A stretch of DNA of 64,000 bases. Source: Streptomyces reniochalinae (GTDB lineage Bacteria; Actinomycetota; Actinomycetes; Streptomycetales; Streptomycetaceae). Under the pieces are notes generated by a model. It saw only the letters and a list, made by a program, of their open reading frames with translations, had not been told where the DNA came from and did no database searches. Shown here piece by piece: positions 37,213 to 45,805 of this stretch. The position numbers were made by a program, and so were the translations under genes. Position 1 is the first letter of the stretch; the number at the start of each line of letters is the position of its first letter. The stretch is from NCBI RefSeq assembly GCF_003323735.1, contig NZ_QOIM01000033.1:186001-250000 (forward strand), read 5' to 3'.

Positions 37213-39059
37213 CGGTTGGCCCCCTTGCCGCCCCGCGCCGGCTTCTTCACGAAGTACCAGTCCTGGGGGGCCAGCGTGAGCGTGGGGTTCTGGTCGACGC
37301 CGCGCAGGTCACTGCGGATGACGGAGACCTGGTATGCGGGGTTGGGCGTCCACAGCACGGGTACCTCGCGGGCCAGGTGGCGGGCGTAGTCGCGCATGGC
37401 CGAGTCGTCGTCGGAGTACTCGGTGCGCTTGATCAGCTCGTCGGTCCTGGGATCCGACCAGTTGCCCATGTTGGAGGGCGCTCCGGTGGCGAACAGCTGC
37501 TGGCCGCTCGGTTCGGCGGGGAAGATCCAGCTGCCCTGGGTGCCGAAGAAGCCCAGCTGCCACTGGGAGCAGACCGGCTCCTTGGGTTTGCACGGCACGG
37601 TGGTGCCCAGCACGGTGTTCAGCGGCTGCTCGCGGATGTCGAGCCGGACGCCCGCGCGGGAGAAGGACGACTTGATCGCCTGCATGGTGTTGGACGTCTC
37701 CGTCGACCCCGACTGGGAGAGGAGTTCGAGGGCGAGTTCCTGTCCCTTGTCGATGCCCTTTCCGCAGTGCCCCTCGCCCGTTCCCGGTGCGGCGCAGCGC
37801 AGCGTGCCGTGCCCGTCCTCGCCGCGCTTCCAGCCGTGCGCGGCGAGCAGCGAGCGGGCCTTCTCCGGGTCGTACGGCAGCGCGTTCTCCTCCATCAGGG
37901 CCGAGGGGACGGGGCCGAGCGTGGGTTCGGCGCTGCCGTGCCAGACGTGCTTGGAGATCGCCTTCTGGTCGATCAGGGACTGGAGAGCCCTGCGTACGTA
38001 CCGCTGCCGCATCAACGGCCCCGTCTCGGGGTGGTTGAGGTTGGGGACGAGGTAGGTGACGCCCCAGCTCTCCCACGGGTCGATGCGGTAGCCGGTCTCC
38101 TTGAAGTGCGCGGACTGCGCCATGACGGAGGGCGGGATGTAGCCGTAGTCCAGGCCGCCGGCGCGCAGCACGTTGAACTCGCTGCTCGCGGTGGTGAACG
38201 GTTTGAGGACGACCCGGTCCAGGTGCGGCTTGTCGGGGCCGGCGTAGCGCTTGTTGGGGACGAGGGAGACGTGTCCCGACGCGGTCCACTTCTCGACGCG
38301 CCAGGGCCCCATCGTGGTCTTCCACAGCGGGTCGCTGTCGAACTTCGAGAGCTGTTTGGCGTGCGTAAGCAGCCGCTTGAAGACTTTCTTCGGGTCCTCG
38401 CCCTTCTTGCTCCAGGCGTGCCGGGGCAGCGGCTTGAAGTACTCGAGCTGGTCGGCGGTGAACCATGCGGGGTTGTACGAGCGGTCCAGGCGCAGCCGGA
38501 AGGTGTGGTCGTCCAGCACCTGGAACCTCTCGACGTTGTCGGGCAGCAGCTTCGGCGAGTAGCCGCCCCAGTCGTCCTTGTTGGCGCGGATCAGCTCGAA
38601 CCAGAAGCGCACGTCGTCGGCGGTCACCGGCTCCCCGTCGCTCCACCGGTAGCGCTTTTTCAGGGTGACGGTGACGGTGCGGTTGCCGTCGCTGAAGCGG
38701 GGCTTGTCCGCGACGTTGCGCGGACTGTCCATCGTCAGCTTGCCGCTCTTGTCCGGCTCGGGCGTGTAGAGCGGCGGGTAGAGCAGGTTCTGGATGGCGC
38801 TGTTGTAGGTCGCCAGATAGCCGGGCGCGCCGATCGGGAAGATCCAGTTGGGGGTGGCCGCCGGTGGGAGCGCCATGACGGCCGTGCCGCCCTCGACGGG
38901 TGTGCCCTGGCCGGGCCGCACATCGGTGACCGCCTCCACCTTCGGCCCGCAGCCCGCGAGCAGCGCGGTGGCGACGAGCAGGGTGACCGAGGCGAGCAGC
39001 CGGCCGTGGGGGCGGTGTATTCGCGCCCTGACACGTGTGCGAGTCCTGGACTGGCGCAT
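37209..39059 (-). CDS. Extracellular solute-binding lipoprotein, family 5
   Basis: A 616-residue substrate-binding lipoprotein, first gene of the importer operon. An Arg-rich start (MRQSRTRTRVRAR), a hydrophobic stretch and the lipobox ALLAGCG near residue 38 give a lipid anchor. The family-5 fold follows, with KRYRWSDGEPVTADDVRFWF as its signature and GYIPPSVMAQS in the ligand region. The ATG at 39059 has GGAGG 6 bases upstream, better than the frame's earlier ATG. It is larger than typical DppA (about 530). A good promoter lies just upstream, facing away from the ROK regulator. Confidence 0.94.
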   Translation of the reverse strand: MRQSRTRTRVRARIHRPHGRLLASVTLLVATALLAGCGPKVEAVTDVRPGQGTPVEGGTAVMALPPAATPNWIFPIGAPGYLATYNSAIQNLLYPPLYTPEPDKSGKLTMDSPRNVADKPRFSDGNRTVTVTLKKRYRWSDGEPVTADDVRFWFELIRANKDDWGGYSPKLLPDNVERFQVLDDHTFRLRLDRSYNPAWFTADQLEYFKPLPRHAWSKKGEDPKKVFKRLLTHAKQLSKFDSDPLWKTTMGPWRVEKWTASGHVSLVPNKRYAGPDKPHLDRVVLKPFTTASSEFNVLRAGGLDYGYIPPSVMAQSAHFKETGYRIDPWESWGVTYLVPNLNHPETGPLMRQRYVRRALQSLIDQKAISKHVWHGSAEPTLGPVPSALMEENALPYDPEKARSLLAAHGWKRGEDGHGTLRCAAPGTGEGHCGKGIDKGQELALELLSQSGSTETSNTMQAIKSSFSRAGVRLDIREQPLNTVLGTTVPCKPKEPVCSQWQLGFFGTQGSWIFPAEPSGQQLFATGAPSNMGNWSDPRTDELIKRTEYSDDDSAMRDYARHLAREVPVLWTPNPAYQVSVIRSDLRGVDQNPTLTLAPQDWYFVKKPARGGKGANR

Positions 39060-39093
39060 GCTGCCTCCGGTGTAACGGCCAAAGATAGCGAGC

Positions 39094-39123
39094 AAAGTAC
39101 GGAGGCTTCCGAAAAAAGGTCAA
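39094..39123 (-). promoter_or_regulatory. Promoter of the peptide importer operon
   Basis: On the minus strand TTGACC (39118-39123) and TACTTT (39094-39099) are separated by 18 bases. The spacer contains a near-palindrome, CGGAAGCCTCCG. The -10 box lies 35 bases before the lipoprotein gene's start. The region is shared with the divergent ROK regulator and is a likely site for its control. Confidence 0.55.
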
Positions 39124-39233
39124 GACCTCTTGGCCACTTCTGTGGAAATCGTGTCTACTGACGGAAGTTGGAGCCGCCACTTCCTTCGGCGACCGAACCA
39201 AGACCCGTGCACGAGTGACCAGGACAGGTGTCT

Positions 39234-40493
39234 ATGCCCCCCGCACCGCAGCAGCCGAGCGCCCCGGCCGTACCGGCGGGGCTGCCCGGCACGGCGGCCC
39301 GCGTTCTCGACCTGGTGGCGAGCGGCGTCGTCTCCTCACGCGCCGACCTCGTCCGCGAACTGGGCCTGGCGGCCTCCACCGTCTCCGCGCGGGTGCAGGA
39401 GCTGGTGGACCAGGGGCTGTTGACGGAGGTCGGCGAGGGCACCTCGCGCGGCGGCCGGCGCCCCAGGCTGCTGCGGATACCCGACGACGGTGCCGTCGCG
39501 CTCGCCGCCGACCTGGGCAGCCACCACGTGCGGCTCGCAGCAGTCGGCCTGACCGGCAGCGCCGCCGACGTCGAGGAGCACGCCCTCGACCTGGCCGCGG
39601 GCCCAGCGGCGACACTCGGAGTGCTCGTCGAGCGGCTGCGTGCGCTCGCGGAACGGCAGCGGGCCGCGGGCCGCACCGTCCGCGGTCTCGGCGTCGGCTT
39701 CCCCGGCCCCGTCGACACCGAGGCCGGGCGGGTGGTGGCCCCCTCGCGCATGCCGGGGTGGCACCTGTTCGACCTGCGCGACCGGCTCGCCGACGCACTC
39801 GGCCTGCCCGTCCTCGTCGACAACGACGCCAACGTCATGGCGCTGGGCGAACACCGCACCGTCCTGCCCCACCTGCGCCACCTGGTGCTGGTCAAGGCGG
39901 GGCGCGGCATCGGCTCGGGCGTCATCAGCCACGGCACGCTCTACCGGGGCGCGGGCGGCGCGGCCGGCGACATCAGCCACGTGCGGGTGGAGGCGGCGGC
40001 CGAACGCCCCTGCTCCTGCGGCAACATCGGCTGCCTGGAGACGGTCGCCAGCGGCGCTTCCCTGGTCGCCGCGGTGCGGGAGCGCGGGCTGCGGGTGGAC
40101 GGCGCCGCCGACGTCCTGCGTCTGGTGCGGGACGGCGAGCCGCAGGCCACCACCCTGGTCCGGCAGGCGGGGCGGCACATCGGCACGGTGCTCTCGGTCG
40201 TCGTCAACTTCTTCAACCCGCAGGCCGTCGTCCTCGGTGGCGCGCTGGCCGCGGCGGAGCCGCTGGTCGCCGCCGTACGCGGCATGCTCTACGAACGCTG
40301 CCTGCCGATGACCACCAGCGACCTGGTGATCACCGCCTCGACCACGGGTCCTGACGCAGGGCTGCTCGGCGCGGGCCACGCCGCGCTCCGCGAGTTGGTA
40401 CACGAGGCCCCGGCGGAAACGGGCCGGGCGCCCGCGGCCCCGGCGGCGGAACCGGGCCGAGGGGCCGGGACCCCGATGGCGGAACCGCGCTGA
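39234..40493 (+). CDS. ROK-family transcriptional regulator
   Basis: A 419-residue ROK protein with an N-terminal winged helix (SRADLVRELGLAASTVSARVQELVDQGL) acting as DNA-binding domain and a sugar-kinase-like C-terminal part. The zinc motif CSCGNIGCLE near residue 260 and the kinase-like blocks DLGSHHVRLAAVGLTG and GVGFPGPVDTEAG are present. GTG at 39228 and ATG at 39234 both follow AGGACAGG; the ATG spacing is better. The last 30 residues are Pro/Ala/Glu repeats. ROK repressors normally bind a sugar; here, divergence from a peptide importer and being upstream of an M81 peptidase suggest it controls both. Confidence 0.9.
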   Translation: MPPAPQQPSAPAVPAGLPGTAARVLDLVASGVVSSRADLVRELGLAASTVSARVQELVDQGLLTEVGEGTSRGGRRPRLLRIPDDGAVALAADLGSHHVRLAAVGLTGSAADVEEHALDLAAGPAATLGVLVERLRALAERQRAAGRTVRGLGVGFPGPVDTEAGRVVAPSRMPGWHLFDLRDRLADALGLPVLVDNDANVMALGEHRTVLPHLRHLVLVKAGRGIGSGVISHGTLYRGAGGAAGDISHVRVEAAAERPCSCGNIGCLETVASGASLVAAVRERGLRVDGAADVLRLVRDGEPQATTLVRQAGRHIGTVLSVVVNFFNPQAVVLGGALAAAEPLVAAVRGMLYERCLPMTTSDLVITASTTGPDAGLLGAGHAALRELVHEAPAETGRAPAAPAAEPGRGAGTPMAEPR

Positions 40494-40569
40494 GCACCGC
40501 CGGGGCCGCCCCGCCCCTTTCGACGACCCCCTCCCGCCTTGCACTTCCCCGTCAATCCCCTCATCCCCT

Positions 40570-40603
40570 ACAGCGTCCGCAGGAAGACAGCGTCCGCAGG
40601 AAG
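40570..40603. repeat. 17-bp tandem duplication upstream of the M81 peptidase gene
   Basis: Two perfect, adjacent copies of a 17-base unit (40570-40586 and 40587-40603), each containing GCAGGAAG. The second copy and following GG make the purine-rich GGAAGG about 13 bases before the ATG. The duplication may double a ribosome binding element or be replication slippage. Confidence 0.7.
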
Positions 40604-40617
40604 GAACCTCCCTCCCG

Positions 40618-42126
40618 ATGACACCGACCTCCCTCCCCGGCCCCGTCGGCGCCGGCGCCCCGCGCCGCAGGCTGCGCATCGGCATCGGCGGCATGGCGAT
40701 CGAGTCCAGCGAGTTCTGCCCGCACCGCTCCTCCTACGAGGACTTCCGCGTCACCCGCGGCGCCGACCTGCTCGCGCGCTACACCTGGACGCGCCCCGAC
40801 GACGGGCTGGCGCCCCTGGTGGAGTGGGTGCCGCTGGTCCACGCGGTGGCCCTGCCGGGCGGGCCCGTGGTACGGGAGACGTTCGAGCGCATCCGCGACG
40901 AACTGGTCACCCGCGTCCGCGACGCCGCACCGCTCGACGGTCTCGTCTACGACATCCACGGCGCCATGAGCGTCGTGGGGCTCACCGACGCCGAGGCCGA
41001 ACTGACCGCGGCCGTCCGCGAGGCGGCCGGGCCCGACACGCTGATCTCCGCGGCGATGGACCTGCACGGCAACGTCTCCCACGACTTCGCCCGCCACCTC
41101 GATCTGCTGACCGCGCACCGGCTCGCCCCGCACGAGGACGCCTGGGAGACCCGGGAGCGCGCCGCACGCAAACTTGTCGAGCGCCTGGCCACCGGCGCGG
41201 GACGGCCGCACCGCGCCTGGGTGCAGGTGCCCGTCCTGCTGCCCGGCGAGAAGACCAGCACCAGGCTGGAGCCCGCCAAGTCGCTCTATGGCTCACTCGC
41301 CGACGTCGAGGCGAGGGACGGAATCTGCGACGCGGCGATCTGGGTGGGCTACGCGTGGGCGGACGAGCCGCGCTGCCGGGCCGCCGTCGTGGTCACCGGG
41401 GACGACGCCGACCTCGCGCTGGAACAGGCCGGGGCGCTGGCCCGGCGCTACTGGGAGGCGCGGCACGACTTCACCTTCGTCGGGCCGACCGGCCAGGCGG
41501 ACGAGTGCATCGCCGCGGCGGTGGCCTCCACCGCGCGCCCCTTCCTCATCAGCGACTCGGGCGACAACCCGACGGCCGGCGGCGCCGGCGACCTGGCCTA
41601 CATGCTGAGCAGGCTCCTTGCCGACGACGACCTGGCGGCGGGCCGCGTCACAGCACTGCACCCCGGCATCCACGACCCCGCCGCCTTGGCCGCCTGCTTC
41701 GCCGCGGGCACCGGCGCCGAGGTGACGCTGAAGGTCGGCGGGCACGTGAGCGCGGGCAGCGGCGTCCACGCCGAGCCCTGTGAACTTGCCGGAGAGGTCG
41801 TCTCTCTGCAAACACTCGGCGGCGTGCGGGCCGCAGCCGTGCGCCACGGCGGAGTCACCGCCGTCCTCACCGAACGCCGCACCCCTTTCCACACCAGGGC
41901 GGACTTCGGCGAACTCGACCCGCTCGGGTACGACCTCGTCGTCGTCAAGATCGGCTACCTGGAGCCGGAGCTGTACGACATGGCCGCTGACTGGCTCCTC
42001 GCGCTGACCCCCGGCGGCGTGGACCAGGACCTGCTCCGGCTCGGCCACCACCACGTGGCCCGCCCGCTGTACCCCTTCGACGACGAGGGGTTCGAGGACC
42101 CGGGGACGGTGCCGGTGCTGTTGTGA
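40618..42126 (+). CDS. M81-family metallopeptidase (MlrC-like)
   Basis: A 502-residue protein of the MlrC/DUF1485 family. The N-terminal DUF1485 domain has GIGGMAIESSEFCPHRS, the metal-region DIHGAM and AMDLHGNVS blocks, and RLAPHEDAWETRERA; a C-terminal MlrC domain begins near TARPFLISDSGDNPTAGG. MlrC hydrolyses linear microcystin breakdown peptides in sphingomonads; other members' substrates are unknown but are often peptides or amides. It is 125 bases downstream of the ROK regulator on the same strand and close to the divergent peptide importer, which fits uptake followed by hydrolysis. No signal peptide, so it is cytoplasmic. Confidence 0.88.
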   Translation: MTPTSLPGPVGAGAPRRRLRIGIGGMAIESSEFCPHRSSYEDFRVTRGADLLARYTWTRPDDGLAPLVEWVPLVHAVALPGGPVVRETFERIRDELVTRVRDAAPLDGLVYDIHGAMSVVGLTDAEAELTAAVREAAGPDTLISAAMDLHGNVSHDFARHLDLLTAHRLAPHEDAWETRERAARKLVERLATGAGRPHRAWVQVPVLLPGEKTSTRLEPAKSLYGSLADVEARDGICDAAIWVGYAWADEPRCRAAVVVTGDDADLALEQAGALARRYWEARHDFTFVGPTGQADECIAAAVASTARPFLISDSGDNPTAGGAGDLAYMLSRLLADDDLAAGRVTALHPGIHDPAALAACFAAGTGAEVTLKVGGHVSAGSGVHAEPCELAGEVVSLQTLGGVRAAAVRHGGVTAVLTERRTPFHTRADFGELDPLGYDLVVVKIGYLEPELYDMAADWLLALTPGGVDQDLLRLGHHHVARPLYPFDDEGFEDPGTVPVLL

Positions 42127-42238
42127 GACGCAGCCGTGACACCATGCCCGGGCCCGGGGCCCGCGGCACCCGTTAGCCTGTGGGAACTGTCACCGCCCGG
42201 CCGTCACCGGGCACGGGGGACAGCCGGAAGGCGGCCGC

Positions 42239-44125
42239 ATGGCCCGAAGCACGCACCACCACGGGATGGGGGACGGTCGTTCAGGTATGCCCATGGAATT
42301 GCAGCGCGGCCACAAGGCCAGGATCAGCGATCTGACGGCGGGCACCGATCTGTACGTGGGCGTGCAGATCACCGGCGGGGGACTCTCCTTCGACATCAGC
42401 TGTTTCGGTCTCGACGAGCAGGAGCAGCTCTCCGACGACCGCTACTTCATCTTCTTCAACCAGCCCAAGTCGCCCGAGGAGTCGCTCCAGCTGCTGGGCG
42501 CGCAGGCCGGGGACACCGAGTCCTTCCGGGTCACCCTGGAGCGCATACCGCTGCAGGTACAGCGGCTCTCCTTCACGGCAGCGCTCGACGGCGCCGGACA
42601 GATGTCGCAGATCGGTCCGGGCTACATCCGCATCGTCGCGGGCGGCGAGGAAGTCGCGCGGTACGCCTTCGACGGCTCGGAGTTCAGCACCGAGCGCGCG
42701 GTGATGCTGGGCGACATCTACCGCAAGAACGACGTCTGGCGGTTCGCCGCGATCGGCCAGGGATTCGACGGCGGGCTGGACGCACTGCTGAAGAACTTCG
42801 GCGGCGAGGTCGCCGAGGAGCAGGGGCAGGGGCAGCAGGCCGCCCCTGACCAGGGTGTGCCCGGTTTCGCGCCGCCAGGCGGCGGTGCCTCCGCACCGCG
42901 GCAGCCCGCGCCCGGCTTCGCGCCGCCGCCCGGGGCCGCGGCCCCGCAGCAGCCCCAGGCACCGGCTCCGCAACAGCCGCAGCCCGTACAGCAGCAGGCT
43001 CCGGCGCCCCCGGCCCCGGCCCCAGCACAGCCGCAGGCACCGCAGGCACCGCACCCGCCTGCTCCGGCACAGCCGCAGGCGGCCCAGCAGCCCCCGGCGC
43101 CTCACCAGCCGCAGGTACCCCAGCAGCCGCAGGCCCCGCAGCCGCCTCAGCCGCCGACTCCGGATGTGCACGGTGCGCCCACCATGGTCGCTCCCTCGCC
43201 CTTCCAGCCGCAGCACGGCGGCCAGGTGCCGCCACCGCCGCAGCAGCCGGGGCCGCCAGGACAGCAGTACGGCGCCCCCGGGATGCCCCAGGCGCCGCAA
43301 GCGCCCCAGCCGTACGGAACCCCGCAGGCGCCCGCGCAGCCGGGGCCGCCCGTCCCACCAGGGGGCGGGCAGCTGTCCAACCCGTTCGCCCAGCAGCCGC
43401 CGGGCCCCGGCGGCTTCGGCGCCGGCCAGGCACCGCAGGTCCCGCAGGTTCCGCAGGGCCCGGCCGCGGGCATCGGCGCGGCGCTCCAGAAGTTCCACGA
43501 GGTGCCGACCGGTCAGCGCTGGACGTTGCAGAACCCGTCCCTCGTCCGCGCCGACATCGGCATCGACGGCCAACCCGTGCTCGCCAAGCAGGGCAGCATG
43601 GTGCTCTACCAGGGCAAGGTCGACTTCTCCTACAAGGGCGCGGGATTCACCGGGCGCGTGGTCGGCAACGCGACCGGCCAGGAGATGCAGCTGATGCGGT
43701 GCAGCGGCCGCGGCCAGGTCTTCTTCGCCGAGAACGCGGCACACGTGCACCCGGTGGAACTCCAGGGCGACTCGCTCTGCGTCTCCGCCGAGAACGTGCT
43801 CGCCTTCGACGAGTCGCTCCAGCACGAGGTGCGCCGGATCGAGGGCCACGGCATCCCCGGCGGCGCCCTGTTCACCATGCAGTTCTCCGGCACCGGAACC
43901 GTCGTCGTCAAGACGCAGGGCACGCCCGTCGTCCTGCCGGTCACGCCCACGACGTTCGCCGACGCGCAGGCCGTGGTGGCCTGGTCGGCGGCGGCCCAGG
44001 TGATCATCTCCAGCCAGGTGCGGCTGCGCCGCAACGCCTACCCGGGGCACAGCGGCGAGTCCGTGAACCTCCAGTTCCGGGGCGCGCCCGGCAACTTCAT
44101 CGTCGTCCAGCCGTACGAGGTCTGA
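42239..44125 (+). CDS. TerD-AIM24 fusion protein with Pro/Gln-rich linker
   Basis: A 628-residue, three-part protein. Residues about 19-185 are a TerD domain (LQRGHKARISDL ... DDRYFIFFNQPKSPEES ... ERAVMLGDIYRKNDVWRFAAIGQGFDGGLDALL), a fold that binds Ca2+ in tellurite- and stress-related proteins. Residues about 190-405 are a low-complexity linker of Pro, Gln and Ala. Residues about 410-628 are an AIM24 (DUF124) beta domain. The ATG at 42239 has GGAAGG 7 bases upstream and is preferred over internal ATGs at 42266, 42287 and 42293. A TAGCCT -10 box at 42174-42179 probably drives it. Two further AIM24 genes follow closely, making a three-gene operon. Function is unknown; a membrane or cell-surface stress role is a guess. 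Confidence 0.88.
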   Translation: MARSTHHHGMGDGRSGMPMELQRGHKARISDLTAGTDLYVGVQITGGGLSFDISCFGLDEQEQLSDDRYFIFFNQPKSPEESLQLLGAQAGDTESFRVTLERIPLQVQRLSFTAALDGAGQMSQIGPGYIRIVAGGEEVARYAFDGSEFSTERAVMLGDIYRKNDVWRFAAIGQGFDGGLDALLKNFGGEVAEEQGQGQQAAPDQGVPGFAPPGGGASAPRQPAPGFAPPPGAAAPQQPQAPAPQQPQPVQQQAPAPPAPAPAQPQAPQAPHPPAPAQPQAAQQPPAPHQPQVPQQPQAPQPPQPPTPDVHGAPTMVAPSPFQPQHGGQVPPPPQQPGPPGQQYGAPGMPQAPQAPQPYGTPQAPAQPGPPVPPGGGQLSNPFAQQPPGPGGFGAGQAPQVPQVPQGPAAGIGAALQKFHEVPTGQRWTLQNPSLVRADIGIDGQPVLAKQGSMVLYQGKVDFSYKGAGFTGRVVGNATGQEMQLMRCSGRGQVFFAENAAHVHPVELQGDSLCVSAENVLAFDESLQHEVRRIEGHGIPGGALFTMQFSGTGTVVVKTQGTPVVLPVTPTTFADAQAVVAWSAAAQVIISSQVRLRRNAYPGHSGESVNLQFRGAPGNFIVVQPYEV

Positions 44126-44138
44126 GGGGGAGCCCGTC

Positions 44139-44825
44139 ATGAACCAGCCAGCAGCACTCGCGGGCTTCGCGCCCGCCCCCGTGGCAGCCAGGATGCACAA
44201 CCACGGCGCCCACATGGTGAAGGTCGCCATGCAGTCGGGTCATGACCTGTTCGCACGGCCCGGGTCGATGGTCGCCTACGAGGGCTTCGTCCAGTACGAG
44301 GCCAACCCGCCCGCCGTCCGCCAGATGGCCTCCCAGTGGCTGACCGGCGAGCAGAACCCGCTGATGCTCTGCCGCGGCGACGGCCTGCTCTACCTGGCCG
44401 ACTACGGCGCCGACGTGGTCTGCCTCAACCTCAACGAGGAGTCCCTTTCGGTCAACGGCACCAACCTCCTCGCCTTCGACGCCCACCTCCAGTGGGGCGT
44501 CGAGCGGGTCAAGGGCCTGGCCAAGTTCGCCGGCCAGGGCCTGTTCAACGTCGGCGTCCGCGGCACCGGATGGGTCGCTCTGACCTCGCGCGGCGCACCC
44601 GTCGTCGTCGACTGCGGGCGCGGCGAGGACGAGACGTACGTCGACCCGGACGCGCTCGTGGCCTGGTCCAGCGGCCTGAAGATGAAGGGCAAGCGCAGCA
44701 TGAAGGCGAGCGCCCTCATCGGCCGCGGCAGCGGCGAGGCCTACCAGATCGCCTTCTCGGGCCAAGGCTTCGTCGTCGTCCAGCCGAACGAGGACAGCAC
44801 GGACCGCATCCGCGTCCGGGGCTGA
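44139..44825 (+). CDS. AIM24 family protein
   Basis: A 228-residue AIM24 (DUF124) protein made of a single beta-rich domain: GSMVAYEGFVQYEA, LMLCRGDGLLYLADYGADVV, LLAFDAHLQWGVERV, GLFNVGVRGTGWVALTSRG and FSGQGFVVVQPNE. AIM24 takes its name from a yeast mitochondrial inner-membrane factor; bacterial members are uncharacterised. It has no signal peptide. It starts 13 bases after the TerD-AIM24 gene with a GGGGAGC ribosome binding site. Its sequence differs widely from its two neighbours, so the three are old paralogues, not recent copies. Confidence 0.88.
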   Translation: MNQPAALAGFAPAPVAARMHNHGAHMVKVAMQSGHDLFARPGSMVAYEGFVQYEANPPAVRQMASQWLTGEQNPLMLCRGDGLLYLADYGADVVCLNLNEESLSVNGTNLLAFDAHLQWGVERVKGLAKFAGQGLFNVGVRGTGWVALTSRGAPVVVDCGRGEDETYVDPDALVAWSSGLKMKGKRSMKASALIGRGSGEAYQIAFSGQGFVVVQPNEDSTDRIRVRG

Positions 44826-44843
44826 GGGGGAAGGAGAACAGCC

Positions 44844-45599
44844 GTGCAGAGCTCACTCTTCGGCTACGCCGAGATCCAGACCGAGGACCGGTACGCGGTG
44901 CAGAACCCGCAGCTGCTGCGGGTCCAGCTGACCGGGCACGACGACGTGCTGGCCCGCCAGGGCGCGATGGTCGCCTACCAGGGGCTGCTGGAGTTCGACG
45001 CCGAGTACGCCACACACGGACAGCGCCGCGGGCCCGCCCGCGAGCAGCTGCCGCTGATGCGCTGCTCGGGCCAGGGCACGGTGTTCCTGGCCAACCTGGC
45101 GCAGTACGTCCACGTGGTCGACGTCGACCACGACGGACTCACCGTGGACGCCGCCTACGTCCTGGCCATGGACTCCACGCTGCACCACGAGATCATCTCC
45201 GTGGACAGCCAGTTCGGCATCTCAGGCACCGGCGCCTACAACCTCAACATCACAGGCTCCGGCAGGGTCGCGCTGATGACCTCGGGCCAGCCGCTGCTGC
45301 TGAACGTCACCCCGGACACCTACGTCAACGCCGACTCCGACGCGGTTGTCGCCTGGTCCAGCGGCCTGCGCGTCCAGATGCAGGCCCAGACCTCCTCGCA
45401 GGGCGTCTGGCGCCGCCGCGGCAGCACCGGCGAGGGCTGGGAACTGTCGTTCCTGGGCCAGGGCTACGCGCTCGTCCAGCCCAGCGAGCTCCTGCCGCCG
45501 CAGGGCGCCGAGATCGGCGGCGGGCTGCGCGCCCAGTACGGCATGGGCGCGCAGGGCGCCCACGGCCAGAACCAGGGCAACATCTTCACCAACCGGTAG
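44844..45599 (+). CDS. AIM24 family protein
   Basis: A 251-residue AIM24 protein, third in the operon. It has the same order of blocks as its neighbour (RQGAMVAYQGLLEFDAEYA, LMRCSGQGTVFLANLAQYV, YVLAMDSTLHHEIISV, SGRVALMTSGQPLLLNV and FLGQGYALVQPSE), plus a Gly/Gln-rich tail ending NQGNIFTNR. The GTG start has GGAAGGAG 9 bases upstream. It lies 18 bases after the previous gene and a strong terminator follows, so it closes the operon. Confidence 0.88.
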   Translation: MQSSLFGYAEIQTEDRYAVQNPQLLRVQLTGHDDVLARQGAMVAYQGLLEFDAEYATHGQRRGPAREQLPLMRCSGQGTVFLANLAQYVHVVDVDHDGLTVDAAYVLAMDSTLHHEIISVDSQFGISGTGAYNLNITGSGRVALMTSGQPLLLNVTPDTYVNADSDAVVAWSSGLRVQMQAQTSSQGVWRRRGSTGEGWELSFLGQGYALVQPSELLPPQGAEIGGGLRAQYGMGAQGAHGQNQGNIFTNR

Positions 45600-45611
45600 A
45601 CCGGCCAGGGG

Positions 45612-45647
45612 CGGCTGTCCCCTCGCAGTATCGCGAGGGGACAGCCG
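45612..45647 (+). terminator. Terminator of the AIM24 operon
   Basis: A perfect 15-bp inverted repeat (45612-45626 and 45633-45647) with a 6-base loop begins 12 bases after the last AIM24 stop codon. Confidence 0.8.
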
Positions 45648-45759
45648 TCGCCGGTTCATCACCCGCCGTACGAGACCACGACGCCGTCCCTCGCACTCGC
45701 CTTCCCGTCGCCAAGACCAGCTGCGCCTCCGCCGAGAAGCAGCCGCGGGGCCTGAAACG

Positions 45760-45792
45760 GGGTCGGCCGCTCCTGCCGGACCGGCCCGACCC
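45760..45792 (-). terminator. Possible terminator of the ATPase/TOPRIM pair
   Basis: GGGTCGG (45760-45766) pairs with CCGACCC (45786-45792), with further partial pairing inside. It begins 14 bases after the stop of the TOPRIM-like gene on the minus strand. Confidence 0.4.
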
Positions 45793-45805
45793 ACTGCGGG
45801 AACGG

